DNA of 62,530 nt from TMED69 sp036130055 (GTDB lineage: Bacteria > Pseudomonadota > Gammaproteobacteria > Ga0077536). The position numbers and the translations under genes are program-made. The notes under the pieces are model-generated. The model did not search any database. It had not been told where the DNA came from and saw only the letters and a list, made by a program, of their open reading frames with translations. The DNA is taken from positions 1-62,530 of the forward strand of contig JAYYOR010000042.1 in NCBI GenBank assembly GCA_036130055.1, given 5' to 3'. This document shows, piece by piece, positions 53,338 through 62,078 of the stretch (position 1 is the stretch's first letter; every line of letters starts with the position of its first letter).

Positions 53338-54618
53338 TTACTTTAATTTTGAAAAAACATATTCTGCTATTTCAAGGGTTTGTTCGATAATTGTTTCATT
53401 GTGAGCTATCGAGACAAAAGCTGCCTCGAAAGGTGATGGCGCAAAGTTTACACCTTCTGTAAGCATTAAATGAAAAAATTTATTAAAATTCGCGGAATTG
53501 GATTCCTCGACATCTTTTAAGCAAGAAATGTTTGGTTTTTCCGAAAAAAATAAACCGAACATACCGCATACGTGATTACAGACCAATGGAACGTTATTTC
53601 GATTAGCCGTTTCTTGAAATCCGCTGGTTAACTTTTTAGTAAATCTGTTTAAGGTTATGTAAAAATCATCAGATTTTAATTCTGAGAGGGTTGCGATTCC
53701 AGCAGACATTGATATTGGATTTCCTGATAGTGTTCCCGCTTGATAAACCGGACCCACAGGCGCTAACATATCCATTAGCTCCGTCTTCCCACCAACAGCG
53801 CCAACCGGCAAACCCCCTCCAATGATCTTTCCCAGAAGAGTGAGATCTGGCCTTATGTTGTAAATTTCTTGTGCACTTCCTTTGGCGACTCGAAATCCGG
53901 TCATAACTTCATCAAAAACAAGGAGACTGCCATAATTATCAGCAAGATCTCTTGCAGTTCTTAAAAAATCGTGTGAGGCTGGAATGCAACCCATATTGCC
54001 TGCTATTGGTTCAAGAAAAATAGCTGCTATTTCTTTTCCAAATTTCTCGAATACATCTATTAGTTGATCCTTATTGTTGTATTCCAAGGTGATCGTTGGA
54101 GCTATAGTCTCTTTCGGTATCCCTTTGCTGGAAGGTATACCGAGGGTTAGTGCGCCTGAACCTGATTTTACAAGCAATGAATCTGCGTGTCCGTGGTAAC
54201 AACCTTCAAATTTTACTATTTTTGTTCTATTCGTAAAACCTCTTGCTAGTCGAATTCCGGTGAGGGCAGCCTCGGTACCTGAATTTGTGAATCTCACTTT
54301 TTCAATACTATCAATCGCGTCAATAATGAGATCGGCTAATTCTATTTCTAAAACTGATGGAGCACCAAAGCACAGACCTTTCTCAACCTGTTTCTTTATC
54401 GCCCCGGTAACAGCATGGTTAGAATGTCCAAGAATTGCAGGTCCATAACTACCTACGAAATCGATATATTTTTTATTTTGAGTGTCTTTTAAAAAGGCTC
54501 CTTTTCCCTCTGATATGAATGGTGGCGTTCCTCCAACACTTTTAAATGATCTAACCGGCGAGCTTACTCCTCCGGGCATCACTGTTTGAGCTTTTTTGAA
54601 AAGGGTCTCTTTGTCCAT
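53338..54618 (-). CDS. hemL: Glutamate-1-semialdehyde 2,1-aminomutase HemL
   Basis: PLP enzyme that makes 5-aminolevulinate from glutamate-1-semialdehyde (C5 pathway). 426 aa (E. coli 426). PGGVSSPVRSFKSVGGTPPF near residue 15, NSGTEAALTGIRLARG near 116, YHGHAD near 145, LLVFDEVMTGFRV near 237, and the PLP lysine in TLLGKIIGGGLPVGAVGG near 264. Placed directly (no gap) after the broken thiE, in a series hemJ-thiD-thiE-hemL; hemL next to thiE and thiD is also known in Pseudomonas. Confidence 0.97.
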   Translation of the reverse strand: MDKETLFKKAQTVMPGGVSSPVRSFKSVGGTPPFISEGKGAFLKDTQNKKYIDFVGSYGPAILGHSNHAVTGAIKKQVEKGLCFGAPSVLEIELADLIIDAIDSIEKVRFTNSGTEAALTGIRLARGFTNRTKIVKFEGCYHGHADSLLVKSGSGALTLGIPSSKGIPKETIAPTITLEYNNKDQLIDVFEKFGKEIAAIFLEPIAGNMGCIPASHDFLRTARDLADNYGSLLVFDEVMTGFRVAKGSAQEIYNIRPDLTLLGKIIGGGLPVGAVGGKTELMDMLAPVGPVYQAGTLSGNPISMSAGIATLSELKSDDFYITLNRFTKKLTSGFQETANRNNVPLVCNHVCGMFGLFFSEKPNISCLKDVEESNSANFNKFFHLMLTEGVNFAPSPFEAAFVSIAHNETIIEQTLEIAEYVFSKLK

Positions 54619-55254
54619 TTATCTGGCCTCATTAAAAATTTTTTGCAAAGTTTTTACACTATTCCAAGGATCTATTCCACTGTAAATATAACTTGAAACG
54701 GCAACCAAGTCTGCTCCGTTATCGACAATTAGTTTGGCATTGCTATTGGTTATTCCTCCAATTGCCACGATAGGTATACTTAATTTTCCTTTAAGTTTTT
54801 GCAATTCAGAAAGCTTGCAGTTTAAGGCATGTGGCTTTGTTTTCGAACTAAAAAAGCTCCCTAAGGCAACGTAATTTGCACCTTGCTCGGCAGATTTAAT
54901 AGCATTCAGCGAAGAGTTGTAGCAGGAAATTCCGATTAATGCATTCTTGCCCATTTGTTGGCGTGCCGACACAAGGTTCATGTCATTTTTGCCTAGGTGG
55001 ACACCACAACTTAATTTCTTTGCGATCTTAACGCTATCATTAATAATTAAATTTACATTATATTAGTAGCATATTTTTCTTATATTTTTGAGAAGATCAA
55101 TAAAACTTGCTGTTTGTAAATATTTTTTTTCCCTAATTTGAAGCGCAACTACCCCAGCTTTTATACTTGCTTCAATTTTTTCTAGATATCCACTACCTTG
55201 CTTAAAAGGTGGAGATATAGCGTATATTCCTCTTTTTGGAAATGTTTCTCTCAT
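54619..55254 (-). pseudogene. thiE: Thiamine-phosphate synthase ThiE, interrupted by one in-frame TAA
   Basis: ThiE joins HMP-PP and HET-P to thiamine monophosphate. The N-terminal part (GIYAISPPF...GVVALQIREKKYL) ends at TAA 55065-55063, but the same frame goes on without any other stop to 54619: YNVNLIINDSVKIAKK, CGVHLGKNDMNLVSARQQMG, LIGISCYNS, ANYVALGSFFSSKTKP, IPIVAIGGITNSNAKLIVDNGADLVAV. Together the two parts make 210 codons plus both stops, E. coli ThiE being 211 aa. The stop lies where relatives have a residue between Cys-x and the Y-x-V-x-L-I-I-N-D strand, so one substitution (for example AAA to TAA) explains it. Start overlaps thiD by ATGA. Confidence 0.85.
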
Positions 55255-56066
55255 CTTTTTACCTGAACACTTCGATTAGGGAGCTTCTGGAATAATCCAA
55301 AATCATAGGCATTTAAAACTGCGGTGTTCGTGAAATGCTGTGCGTCGAGTATCGATTGTTCTATGTTTTTGTTCTTTGCCATTCCGCATGCGATGGCGGT
55401 AGCTAAAGTGCATCCACTCCCGTGGAAATCACCAGATATACGGGGAACTGAATAATAAACGATTTTGTCAGTTCCTGTCGACGCGTATGCGTTAGTTATT
55501 ATTTTTTTATTATTAAATATATCGGTCGCTAGTATATTCTTGACTCCATGTTTAAATAGACTCTCTAATGAACTGATTAAATCATTTGTCTCCGTAAGCT
55601 TCAATAGCTCAAAACGATTGGGAGTTAAAAGTGTGGCATTCGGCATAAGAAATTTTTGCAAACCCGTAGTCTGTGTTTTTTCTATCAAAGGCTTACCCGA
55701 TCCAGACCAGATTATAGGGTCAACGACTATCTTTGTTTCGTAATTCAATCCACTAATAAAAAGGTGAATTTCTTCACATAACTCGAAACTGGGAACAAGG
55801 CCAATTTTGATTACACTTGGCTTAAAGTCTATCAAAATACTATTGATTTTTGAGCTGAATTCTTGAGGCGAAATCGGTTTAACGAAATCCACAGAAGAGG
55901 TGTTCTGAGCGGTTATACATGTCAAAGCAGAGACGGAATGACATCCATTAACAACGCTGGTCTCTATGTCGGCCTGTAAGCCGGCCCCACTTGGGTCATG
56001 ACCTCCGATTATTAGAATTGAATTTGTATTCGTCGAATTATTTTTTCTTTTTACAGGTTTAGTCAT
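55251..56066 (-). CDS. thiD: Hydroxymethylpyrimidine (phosphate) kinase ThiD
   Basis: Phosphorylates HMP and HMP-P to HMP-PP for thiamine synthesis. 271 aa. Ribokinase fold: IIGGHDPSGAGLQADIET near residues 19-36, SALTCITAQNTSSV near 47, VDPIIWSGSGKPL near 122, and the catalytic SGDFHGSGCTLATAIACG near 217-234. ATGA overlap with thiE. Five bases after the hemJ stop, so probably in the same transcript as hemJ. Confidence 0.94.
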   Translation of the reverse strand: MTKPVKRKNNSTNTNSILIIGGHDPSGAGLQADIETSVVNGCHSVSALTCITAQNTSSVDFVKPISPQEFSSKINSILIDFKPSVIKIGLVPSFELCEEIHLFISGLNYETKIVVDPIIWSGSGKPLIEKTQTTGLQKFLMPNATLLTPNRFELLKLTETNDLISSLESLFKHGVKNILATDIFNNKKIITNAYASTGTDKIVYYSVPRISGDFHGSGCTLATAIACGMAKNKNIEQSILDAQHFTNTAVLNAYDFGLFQKLPNRSVQVKR

Positions 56067-56070
56067 TTGG

Positions 56071-56535
56071 TTAGTTCGGTTTGATGATTGCTAATAAAAC
56101 AATAACGACTAGAGCTATGACTGGCAATTCATTTATTACTTTGTAAAAAGTGCTAGTTTTATTGTTTTTTTCATGTTTAAAAAGATGGACTTGATAGCCT
56201 ATATAAACGTGGTAACCGATCAGCCCCAAAATCATAACAATTTTTAGATGCATCCAAGTGGAATTAATAAGCCAAGCAATACCTTGTATTGAAATTAATA
56301 GTAGCCCGCTGATGACAGTGAGTAACGCTGCTGGTGTTGTGATTTGCCTTAATAGTCTTCGCTCCATGATTTTAAATCGTTCGTTACCTAAATGATCAAG
56401 GGTTTTACCATTTGAATCAATGGTCTCACAGTGGTAAACAAGTAATCTCGGCAAATAAAAAAGACCGGCAAACCACGCTACCATAAAGATTACGTGGAAA
56501 GACTTCAATATTAAATAGAATTGATATGTTCCCAT
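56071..56535 (-). CDS. hemJ: Protoporphyrinogen IX oxidase HemJ
   Basis: Membrane enzyme oxidising protoporphyrinogen IX to protoporphyrin IX. 154 aa with four to five membrane segments. LKSFHVIFMVAWFAGLFYLPRLLVYH near residues 10-35 holds the family His, and ERRLLRQITTPAALLTVISGLLL near 58-80 the second block; NSTWMHLKIVMILGLIGYHVYIG follows near 91. I see no CopD-type architecture, and HemJ is supported by hemL, hemH and hemB in the window. Directly upstream lies a good promoter. Confidence 0.87.
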   Translation of the reverse strand: MGTYQFYLILKSFHVIFMVAWFAGLFYLPRLLVYHCETIDSNGKTLDHLGNERFKIMERRLLRQITTPAALLTVISGLLLISIQGIAWLINSTWMHLKIVMILGLIGYHVYIGYQVHLFKHEKNNKTSTFYKVINELPVIALVVIVLLAIIKPN

Positions 56536-56554
56536 AATTTAGTAAACTTATTGA

Positions 56555-56582
56555 ATTGTAACTATAATATTTGATACGTCAA
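56555..56582 (-). promoter_or_regulatory. Sigma-70 promoter of the hemJ-thiD-thiE-hemL operon
   Basis: On the minus strand TTGACG (56582-56577, 5 of 6), spacer 16, TACAAT (56560-56555, 5 of 6). Start would be near 56548, giving a short leader before the ATG at 56535. No thiamine riboswitch-like leader fits in this space. Confidence 0.5.
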
Positions 56583-56600
56583 AACTTATGTTATTATTAT
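56571..56600 (+). promoter_or_regulatory. Candidate divergent promoter for the DUF6776 gene
   Basis: TTGATA (56571-56576), spacer 18, TATTAT (56595-56600), each 5 of 6 matches, overlapping the hemJ promoter on the other strand. A weaker case than the hemJ one. Confidence 0.3.
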
Positions 56601-56640
56601 AAATGAATTGAGTATTTTTTAAGAGTATTATTCCTGTAAT

Positions 56641-57360
56641 TTGTTTCAAATGAAACTGACTATTCAGCCCCATAACCCCGTTAAGAAGTACTGTTATTGG
56701 TTCCTTTCGGGCATATCAATTTGTCTCATGACAGTCATAGCTGTGGATTTTGGATCTTGGAAATATTTATCAAGTATCGTTCAACACAACCATCATTATC
56801 AAAATTTACTTGAAGAACTAGCTGAGCTAGAAAAAGAAAATAAGCGCCTCCATTTAGATATAGCAAGATTAGGGAAACTTGGAGATGCGGAAAAAAGAAT
56901 AAGAGCGGATAATCACACCGCACTGGTTAATAGTGAAAAAAAGATTTCCCAATTGCAAGGAGAACTCGAGTTTTACAGGGCGATAGTCAGATCGTCAGAG
57001 GTTGATAAAGGACCGCGTATTAAAGGAGTTAGGATTAAGCAATTACCAGGTGCGAGCCGATTTGAATATAAAATCGTACTTACTTATATAAACAAGCAAC
57101 ATAAATATGCCGAAGGTAAAATACGATTCTCTCTTAGGGGGACTTCAAATGGGGATAAAATAGTTTATTCTCATAATGACTTAGCTGAATCAGGTAGTAA
57201 AAACATGAAATTTAAATTTAAACATTTTTATCTTTTTGAAGGAACGCTGAGACTGCCTGAGTCACTGACACCGCTCCAAATTGAAGTTTCAGTTGCTGAT
57301 AACAGAGGAAGGATTGTAGGAGAAAAAAATGTATACGATTGGCTTGCTATAGTAAACTAA
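56641..57360 (+). CDS. DUF6776-family single-pass membrane protein with coiled coil
   Basis: 239 aa. One membrane segment (YWFLSGISICLMTVIAVDFGS, about 20-40), then a coiled coil with heptad-like charged residues (LLEELAELEKENKRLHLDIARLGKLGDAEKRI, about 58-90, on through QLQGELEFY), then a beta-rich domain to the end. Placement before bactofilin, erpA, anmK and an M23 peptidase is what I recall for the DUF6776 group in Pseudomonas-type genomes. Start is TTG 56641 or ATG 56650; neither has a convincing ribosome binding site. Periplasmic or bactofilin-linked envelope role is inference. Confidence 0.72.
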   Translation: MFQMKLTIQPHNPVKKYCYWFLSGISICLMTVIAVDFGSWKYLSSIVQHNHHYQNLLEELAELEKENKRLHLDIARLGKLGDAEKRIRADNHTALVNSEKKISQLQGELEFYRAIVRSSEVDKGPRIKGVRIKQLPGASRFEYKIVLTYINKQHKYAEGKIRFSLRGTSNGDKIVYSHNDLAESGSKNMKFKFKHFYLFEGTLRLPESLTPLQIEVSVADNRGRIVGEKNVYDWLAIVN

Positions 57361-57366
57361 ACTGAC

Positions 57367-57786
57367 ATGAATAAAAAATCAGTGAAATCCCGCCGACCAA
57401 AAAATTCAAAAGTTGACTCTTTGGTTGGGAAAAAAGCGCGAGTTTTAGGTGAAATTAGATTTGCTGAAGGCTTGCATTTAGACGGTTTAGTAAAAGGGAA
57501 TGTTGTTTCAGATGATAATAAACCAGCTACACTATCAGTAAGTGGTACGGGCACAGTCGAAGGGCATGTAAAAGTGCCTAATGTAATCATTTCCGGAATA
57601 ATAAAGGGCGATGTTTATTCATCTGACTACGTGGAATTGGGTTCCACTGCACGGATTGAAGGGGATGTCTATTACGGTCTTATTGAAATGGCGATGGGAG
57701 CTGAAGTCAATGGAAAGCTTGTAAGGATAATCGATACTGAAAAAAAAGACCATGAAAAATCGAAAGAAAACAGGAAAAGAAAATAA
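57367..57786 (+). CDS. Bactofilin (polymer-forming cytoskeletal protein)
   Basis: 139 aa. A basic N-terminus (KKSVKSRRPKNSKVDSLVGKKARVLGEIRF) is followed by the bactofilin beta-helix: repeated short turns with Gly (GLHLDGLVKGNVVSD, GTGTVEGHVKVPNVIISGIIKGDVYSSDYVELGSTARIEGDVYYG). It would form filaments on the membrane that position peptidoglycan enzymes. The gene begins six bases after the DUF6776 stop, suggesting a joint transcript; an M23 peptidase lies a few genes further on. Confidence 0.87.
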   Translation: MNKKSVKSRRPKNSKVDSLVGKKARVLGEIRFAEGLHLDGLVKGNVVSDDNKPATLSVSGTGTVEGHVKVPNVIISGIIKGDVYSSDYVELGSTARIEGDVYYGLIEMAMGAEVNGKLVRIIDTEKKDHEKSKENRKRK

Positions 57787-57820
57787 TTGAAGGTAAAATA
57801 AATAAGTAGAGGGAAATTTT

Positions 57821-58171
57821 ATGAATGAGACATTTGAAGAGGCACCTGTAATATTTTCTGATTCGGCCGCACTGAAGGTAAAGAACCTAATTGCCGAAGA
57901 AGATAGTCAAAGCGAACTTATGTTGCGCGTGTTTATTCAAGGTGGTGGTTGTTCCGGATTTCAGTACGGGTTTACATTTGATGAATCTGAGAAGGATGGC
58001 GATACTATTGTTATTAAAAATGGTGTTAAGCTTCTGATTGATCCAATGAGCTTCCAATATCTTTCTGGTGCAGAAATTGACTATTCAGAAGGAATTGAAG
58101 GATCTCAGTTCGTTATCAGAAATCCAAATGCCTCGACTACATGCGGTTGCGGATCTTCTTTTTCGGTTTAG
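57821..58171 (+). CDS. erpA: Iron-sulfur cluster insertion protein ErpA
   Basis: A-type carrier delivering Fe-S clusters to apo-proteins. 116 aa (E. coli 114) with the three ligand cysteines Cys44 (GGGCSGFQYGF), Cys108 and Cys110 (TTCGCGSSFSV). DPMSFQYLSGAEIDY is the family core. AGAGGG stands seven bases before the ATG. ErpA rather than IscA because of the length, the QYGFTFDE pattern and the location before anmK. Confidence 0.93.
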   Translation: MNETFEEAPVIFSDSAALKVKNLIAEEDSQSELMLRVFIQGGGCSGFQYGFTFDESEKDGDTIVIKNGVKLLIDPMSFQYLSGAEIDYSEGIEGSQFVIRNPNASTTCGCGSSFSV

Positions 58172-58192
58172 ACTATGAGTTAGTGCTTCTTG

Positions 58193-59311
58193 TTAACCGC
58201 AGACCGATCCGAGTATCAATTGTTTGAAATTTGGGTTTGTAGTTACTCTAACTGGTAATTCTGAAATTCTCATATAGGCTAACCAAGAAAAAGCTACGGC
58301 CTCTATATAATCGGGCTCATACCCCAAGACAAGAGTTGTCTTTACTGACCGGGGGGCTAATAATTTTTTCAGTAAGGCTGTCAAGCCTCTGTTTTTTACC
58401 CCTCCACCGCAAAGGTATACTTCGGATTGACCATTTTTTGTAAACTTATTAATCGAATTTGTTATTGATGTGGCTGTAAGCGCCATAAGAGTTGCTTGAA
58501 TATCTTCAGGCCTACAAGAGGCTATCTGCTGTAGCCCTACTTTTTGATATAGATAGTCAATGTTAAAAAATTCTCTGGCAGTACTTTTTGGAGGGGCTCT
58601 GACAAAAAATTCGTCATCTAGCATAGTTGATAAAATTTTGGTATTGACAAATCCTGAGGCTCCGTAATCACCGTTTTCGTCGAACTTGCCTCCTTGATTT
58701 TTTTCATACCATTCATCCAACAGGCAGTTTCCGGGGCCAGTATCAAATCCAAGAATCTCACCACTGTTTCTTAATATAGTGATATTTGCAATCCCGCCTA
58801 TATTGACTATAATTTTTTCTGTCTCCGTATTCGCAAAGGCCCAGTCATGAAATGCTGGAACCAAAGGTGCTCCTTCTCCACCGTTTGCGATATCCGCACC
58901 CCTAAAGTCATATACAGTTTTTATCCCTGTCCTTGCATTTAGAATAGCTGCTCCTCCTACTTGTATGCTGTAAGGAAATGGTTTTTTGGGTAAATGATAA
59001 AGAGTATGTCCATGGGTTCCAATTGCTCTAATTCTTTTCCGTAAATTAGGGTGTTTATCAAGAAGTTGCAGCACAGCCTTCGAAAAAAAATCTCCCAGGG
59101 AATATTCAACTTCTGCAATGTCTTTTAGATAAATTTTCTCATTTGTTTGACACAGTCGTTTTAAAAGCATTCTAATTTCATCGGGATAGCAGAGTGTGAA
59201 AGCGTCAATTGTTTTAAGATTATTGCTCTTTATTTCTGTCAGAGCTATGTCTACTCCATCTTGACTTGTTCCAGACATTAGACCTACATAGATATTTTGT
59301 TCTTCTTGCAT
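58193..59311 (-). CDS. anmK: Anhydro-N-acetylmuramic acid kinase AnmK
   Basis: Converts 1,6-anhydro-MurNAc to MurNAc-6-P in cell-wall recycling, which fits the anhydro products of the lytic transglycosylase in this window. 372 aa (E. coli 369). Start VGLMSGTSQDGVDIALTEI at residues 9-27 (phosphate-binding), IGTHGHTLYHLP near 100, NIGGIANITIL near 168, GFDTGPGNCLLDEW near 185 with the catalytic Asp, and VYLCGGGVKNRGL near 297. Faces erpA with a gap of 21 bases. Confidence 0.95.
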   Translation of the reverse strand: MQEEQNIYVGLMSGTSQDGVDIALTEIKSNNLKTIDAFTLCYPDEIRMLLKRLCQTNEKIYLKDIAEVEYSLGDFFSKAVLQLLDKHPNLRKRIRAIGTHGHTLYHLPKKPFPYSIQVGGAAILNARTGIKTVYDFRGADIANGGEGAPLVPAFHDWAFANTETEKIIVNIGGIANITILRNSGEILGFDTGPGNCLLDEWYEKNQGGKFDENGDYGASGFVNTKILSTMLDDEFFVRAPPKSTAREFFNIDYLYQKVGLQQIASCRPEDIQATLMALTATSITNSINKFTKNGQSEVYLCGGGVKNRGLTALLKKLLAPRSVKTTLVLGYEPDYIEAVAFSWLAYMRISELPVRVTTNPNFKQLILGSVCG

Positions 59312-59352
59312 TGATTAGATGTAATATAAAAGGGCTACTAAAAGTTAAAAAT

Positions 59353-60666
59353 TCACTGGATTAGAGTAGTGAAACTTGATTCATTGACCGATTTGTCTTT
59401 TAAAAAGTTGAATAAGGGATCCGCTTGTCGAGCAAATGATTCTCTCAAATTAGAAGCGATGGGCTCGGCAGAAGGGTATTGGTATTTTAGAGGATTTTTA
59501 TGTTTTTTATTGACCCGAAATTCATAATGGAGGTGTGGTCCTGTCGCTAAACCCGTACTCCCCACATAACCAATGATCTGTCCTTGGATAACGTTGGTTC
59601 CTACTGATATTCCTTTTTTAAATCTCGATAGATGAGCGTATAAAGTGCTATATTTATTTCCATGTTGGATAACAACGGTTTTACCATACCCGCCTTCCCA
59701 ATTTCGCTTGATTACTTTTCCTTTAGCAGTTGATTTAACCGGGGTTCCAACAGGTGCAGCATAATCTACACCTGTATGAGCTCTAATACGATTTAATATC
59801 GGGTGCTTTCGTCTTAGATTAAAACGAGAGCTTATTCTAGAGAATTCTACCGGAGTTCTGAGGAATGCTTTCCGCATTGCAGACCCACTTTCTGAATAGT
59901 ATTCTGACTTTTTCTGATCCAATGGAAAAAGCGCAGCTCGATAAGTATTGCCTTGATTTTTGAACTCCGCAGCAAGAATTCTCCCTGTTGAAACAAAATT
60001 CTCTCCCTTATAAAGTCTCTCATAAATAACTTTGAACGAGTCGCCTGGCCTTAAGTCTTGAGAATAATCGATGTCCCAAGCGAAAATTTCGGTGAGCTTC
60101 ATAATCATTTTATCTTCAAGTCCAGCCCTCTGAGCATCTACAAACAAGGATGAACTAATAATTGAGGTTTTTGACTCGAGTTTTATGGTGGGTTCTATTT
60201 GTTCTTTTTGAAACAAGTATCCTCCGTTATCAGTTTTACTAAAAACCAACGTATCAAAGGAGTTTAATTTTTTTGCAATAAAAACTACTTTATCCGAGCG
60301 AAGACCGACTTTAATGAGCTGTCCGGGTTGAATATCACTAATATCTTTATTTATCGCAGTGATTTTTGCTAGATCTTCCAGGGGAACATTTAGCCTTTTA
60401 AAAATTACAGAGAGCGAATCTCCCTTCTTCACTTTTGAACTTTTCCAGACTTCCTTCTCTGCAGTTTTTTCATGCTTAGTTTGTGTTGCTGGAGGGTAAA
60501 TGGGTTCTTCTGATTTAACCCTCTCTTCCTTTTGTTTAAAGGCTGTTCCAAAAAGGATTTCTTGATTATTCTCTTTCGTTATTTCTGCATCTTTGGTACT
60601 GACAATAAAGATTGATATTGCACATACAACAACGGATAATAAAATAAATGATTTTTGAAACTGCAT
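59353..60666 (-). CDS. M23-family metalloendopeptidase with LysM-like domain
   Basis: 437 aa. An uncleaved or late-cleaved N-terminal anchor (FILLSVVVCAISIFIVS) is followed by a LysM-like/OapA-type domain (KGDSLSVIFKRLNVPLEDLAKI..IQPGQLIKV, about 80-125) and an M23 domain at about 290-400: HTGVDYAAPVGTPV with the zinc His and Asp, GGYGKTVVIQHG, YAHLSRFKKG, and TGPHLHYEF with the last zinc His pair. It would cut peptidoglycan cross-links; the active-site residues look complete. MepM-like. Divergent from tyrS. Confidence 0.9.
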   Translation of the reverse strand: MQFQKSFILLSVVVCAISIFIVSTKDAEITKENNQEILFGTAFKQKEERVKSEEPIYPPATQTKHEKTAEKEVWKSSKVKKGDSLSVIFKRLNVPLEDLAKITAINKDISDIQPGQLIKVGLRSDKVVFIAKKLNSFDTLVFSKTDNGGYLFQKEQIEPTIKLESKTSIISSSLFVDAQRAGLEDKMIMKLTEIFAWDIDYSQDLRPGDSFKVIYERLYKGENFVSTGRILAAEFKNQGNTYRAALFPLDQKKSEYYSESGSAMRKAFLRTPVEFSRISSRFNLRRKHPILNRIRAHTGVDYAAPVGTPVKSTAKGKVIKRNWEGGYGKTVVIQHGNKYSTLYAHLSRFKKGISVGTNVIQGQIIGYVGSTGLATGPHLHYEFRVNKKHKNPLKYQYPSAEPIASNLRESFARQADPLFNFLKDKSVNESSFTTLIQ

Positions 60667-60732
60667 GTTATTAATTTATATCGATTTGCGATTAAATATT
60701 AAAATAATAGTTTATAAAGATTCTTTAAGTAA

Positions 60733-60761
60733 TTGAAAACAATAAGATTGAAAGATATCTT
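60733..60761 (+). promoter_or_regulatory. Candidate tyrS promoter
   Basis: TTGAAA (60733-60738, 4 of 6 matches), spacer 17, TATCTT (60756-60761, 4 of 6). It lies in the 143-base divergent gap between the M23 gene and tyrS, 48 bases before the tyrS ATG. Confidence 0.3.
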
Positions 60762-60809
60762 GAATATAAGTTCTCGTCAAATTTTTTTACATCGAGTTGA
60801 GTCAAATAG

Positions 60810-62009
60810 ATGATTAATAATGAAGAACAATTGGATGTTGTCTGCAAAGATGCAGTTCAGATTTACTCTAAGCAAGAATTGGCAGCGAAGTTGAAGAAAA
60901 AGAGTGTTCTATCGGTTAAGGCTGGATTTGATCCCACAGCCCCTGATTTGCATCTTGGTCACTATGTCCTACTTAGAAAACTTTTGGAATTTCAACGTCT
61001 TGGCCACAAAGTAATATTTCTTGTGGGAGATTTTACTGCACGAATTGGAGATCCTTCAGGGAAGACTAAGACTAGGCCGGAATTAAGTAACCAGGAGATA
61101 GCAGAAAATTTAAGAACTTACAAAAACCAAGTCGGCAAAGTCTTAGATATGTCAAAGGTAGAAATAAGGTTTAATTCTTCTTGGCTGGATAAATTACAGC
61201 CAACGGATTTCATAAGACTCGCTTCTAAGCATACAGTGGCTAGAATGTTGGAACGGGAAGATTTTAAAAATAGATATGAAGGCAACAAATCTATTTCGAT
61301 TCATGAGTTTCTGTACCCTTTGCTTCAGGGCTATGACTCGGTGGCCTTAAGATCGGATATTGAAATTGGTGGCACGGATCAGACTTTTAATCTTTTAGTC
61401 GGAAGGCAGCTTCAGCAATCTTTTGGGCAGGTCCCGCAAGTCGTTTTAACACTGCCCCTCTTGGAGGGTTTGGACGGTGAAAAAAAAATGTCAAAGAGTT
61501 TTGGCAATTATATCGGCATAGACGAGAGTCCTAACGAAGTTTTCGGAAAGATAATGTCTATTAGCGACACCCTAATGTGGAAATATTACCAGTTAGTTTG
61601 CGGAACTTCAGATCGGGACTTAGAGGAAATGAGAGAAAAAGTCTTAAAGGGTTTCAACCCGCGAGATCTTAAATATAATTTAGCGCAGAAAATAGTTGCG
61701 GATCTTCACTCTGAAGGGATTGCCAAAAAGGCTAAATCAGAGTTTATTGAAAGGTTCAAACACGGAAATCAGCCAGATAAAATTGAAAAATTTGACTTTT
61801 ACAGCGGTGATAATCCTTGTGTTGTAACCCAAATATTGAAGTTATCTGGAATGACAAGAAGCACGTCTGAGGCAAGGCGACTGGTTGCTCAAAATGGGGT
61901 AAAGATTAATGGCACAAGTATATCTGATGAAAAACTTTTGTTTAATAAAGGAGATACCTTTGTGATCCAAGTTGGAAAGAGAAGATTTAAAAGAATTAAA
62001 ATATGTTAG
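60810..62009 (+). CDS. tyrS: Tyrosyl-tRNA synthetase TyrS
   Basis: Class I synthetase. 399 aa, of the TyrZ-like length. The HIGH motif is HLGH (residues 48-51) in DPTAPDLHLGHYVLLRK, VGDFTARIGDPSGKTKTRP follows, and KKMSKSFGNYIG near 230 is the KMSKS motif. The C-terminal S4 domain (STSEARRLVAQNGVKINGTSI, about 350) binds tRNA. Its position just before an rRNA operon is the order found in Pseudomonas. Confidence 0.96.
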   Translation: MINNEEQLDVVCKDAVQIYSKQELAAKLKKKSVLSVKAGFDPTAPDLHLGHYVLLRKLLEFQRLGHKVIFLVGDFTARIGDPSGKTKTRPELSNQEIAENLRTYKNQVGKVLDMSKVEIRFNSSWLDKLQPTDFIRLASKHTVARMLEREDFKNRYEGNKSISIHEFLYPLLQGYDSVALRSDIEIGGTDQTFNLLVGRQLQQSFGQVPQVVLTLPLLEGLDGEKKMSKSFGNYIGIDESPNEVFGKIMSISDTLMWKYYQLVCGTSDRDLEEMREKVLKGFNPRDLKYNLAQKIVADLHSEGIAKKAKSEFIERFKHGNQPDKIEKFDFYSGDNPCVVTQILKLSGMTRSTSEARRLVAQNGVKINGTSISDEKLLFNKGDTFVIQVGKRRFKRIKIC

Positions 62010-62040
62010 AAATCTCTGTAAAATTTAAATAAAAAAGAAA

Positions 62041-62068
62041 TTGCCTAATCTGAATTAAAGCGTATAAT
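62041..62068 (+). promoter_or_regulatory. rRNA operon promoter
   Basis: TTGCCT (62041-62046, 4 of 6), spacer 16, perfect TATAAT (62063-62068), about 173 bases before the 16S start. Adequate as the main rrn promoter; no clear FIS or UP elements were identified besides AT-rich DNA upstream. Confidence 0.55.
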
Positions 62069-62078
62069 TATGGTCCTT

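Noticed and set aside
56071..56535. CopD-type copper protein instead of HemJ
   Set aside because: The KSFHVIFMVAWFAGLFYLPR and ERRLL...TPAA blocks are those of HemJ, and heme genes are nearby.
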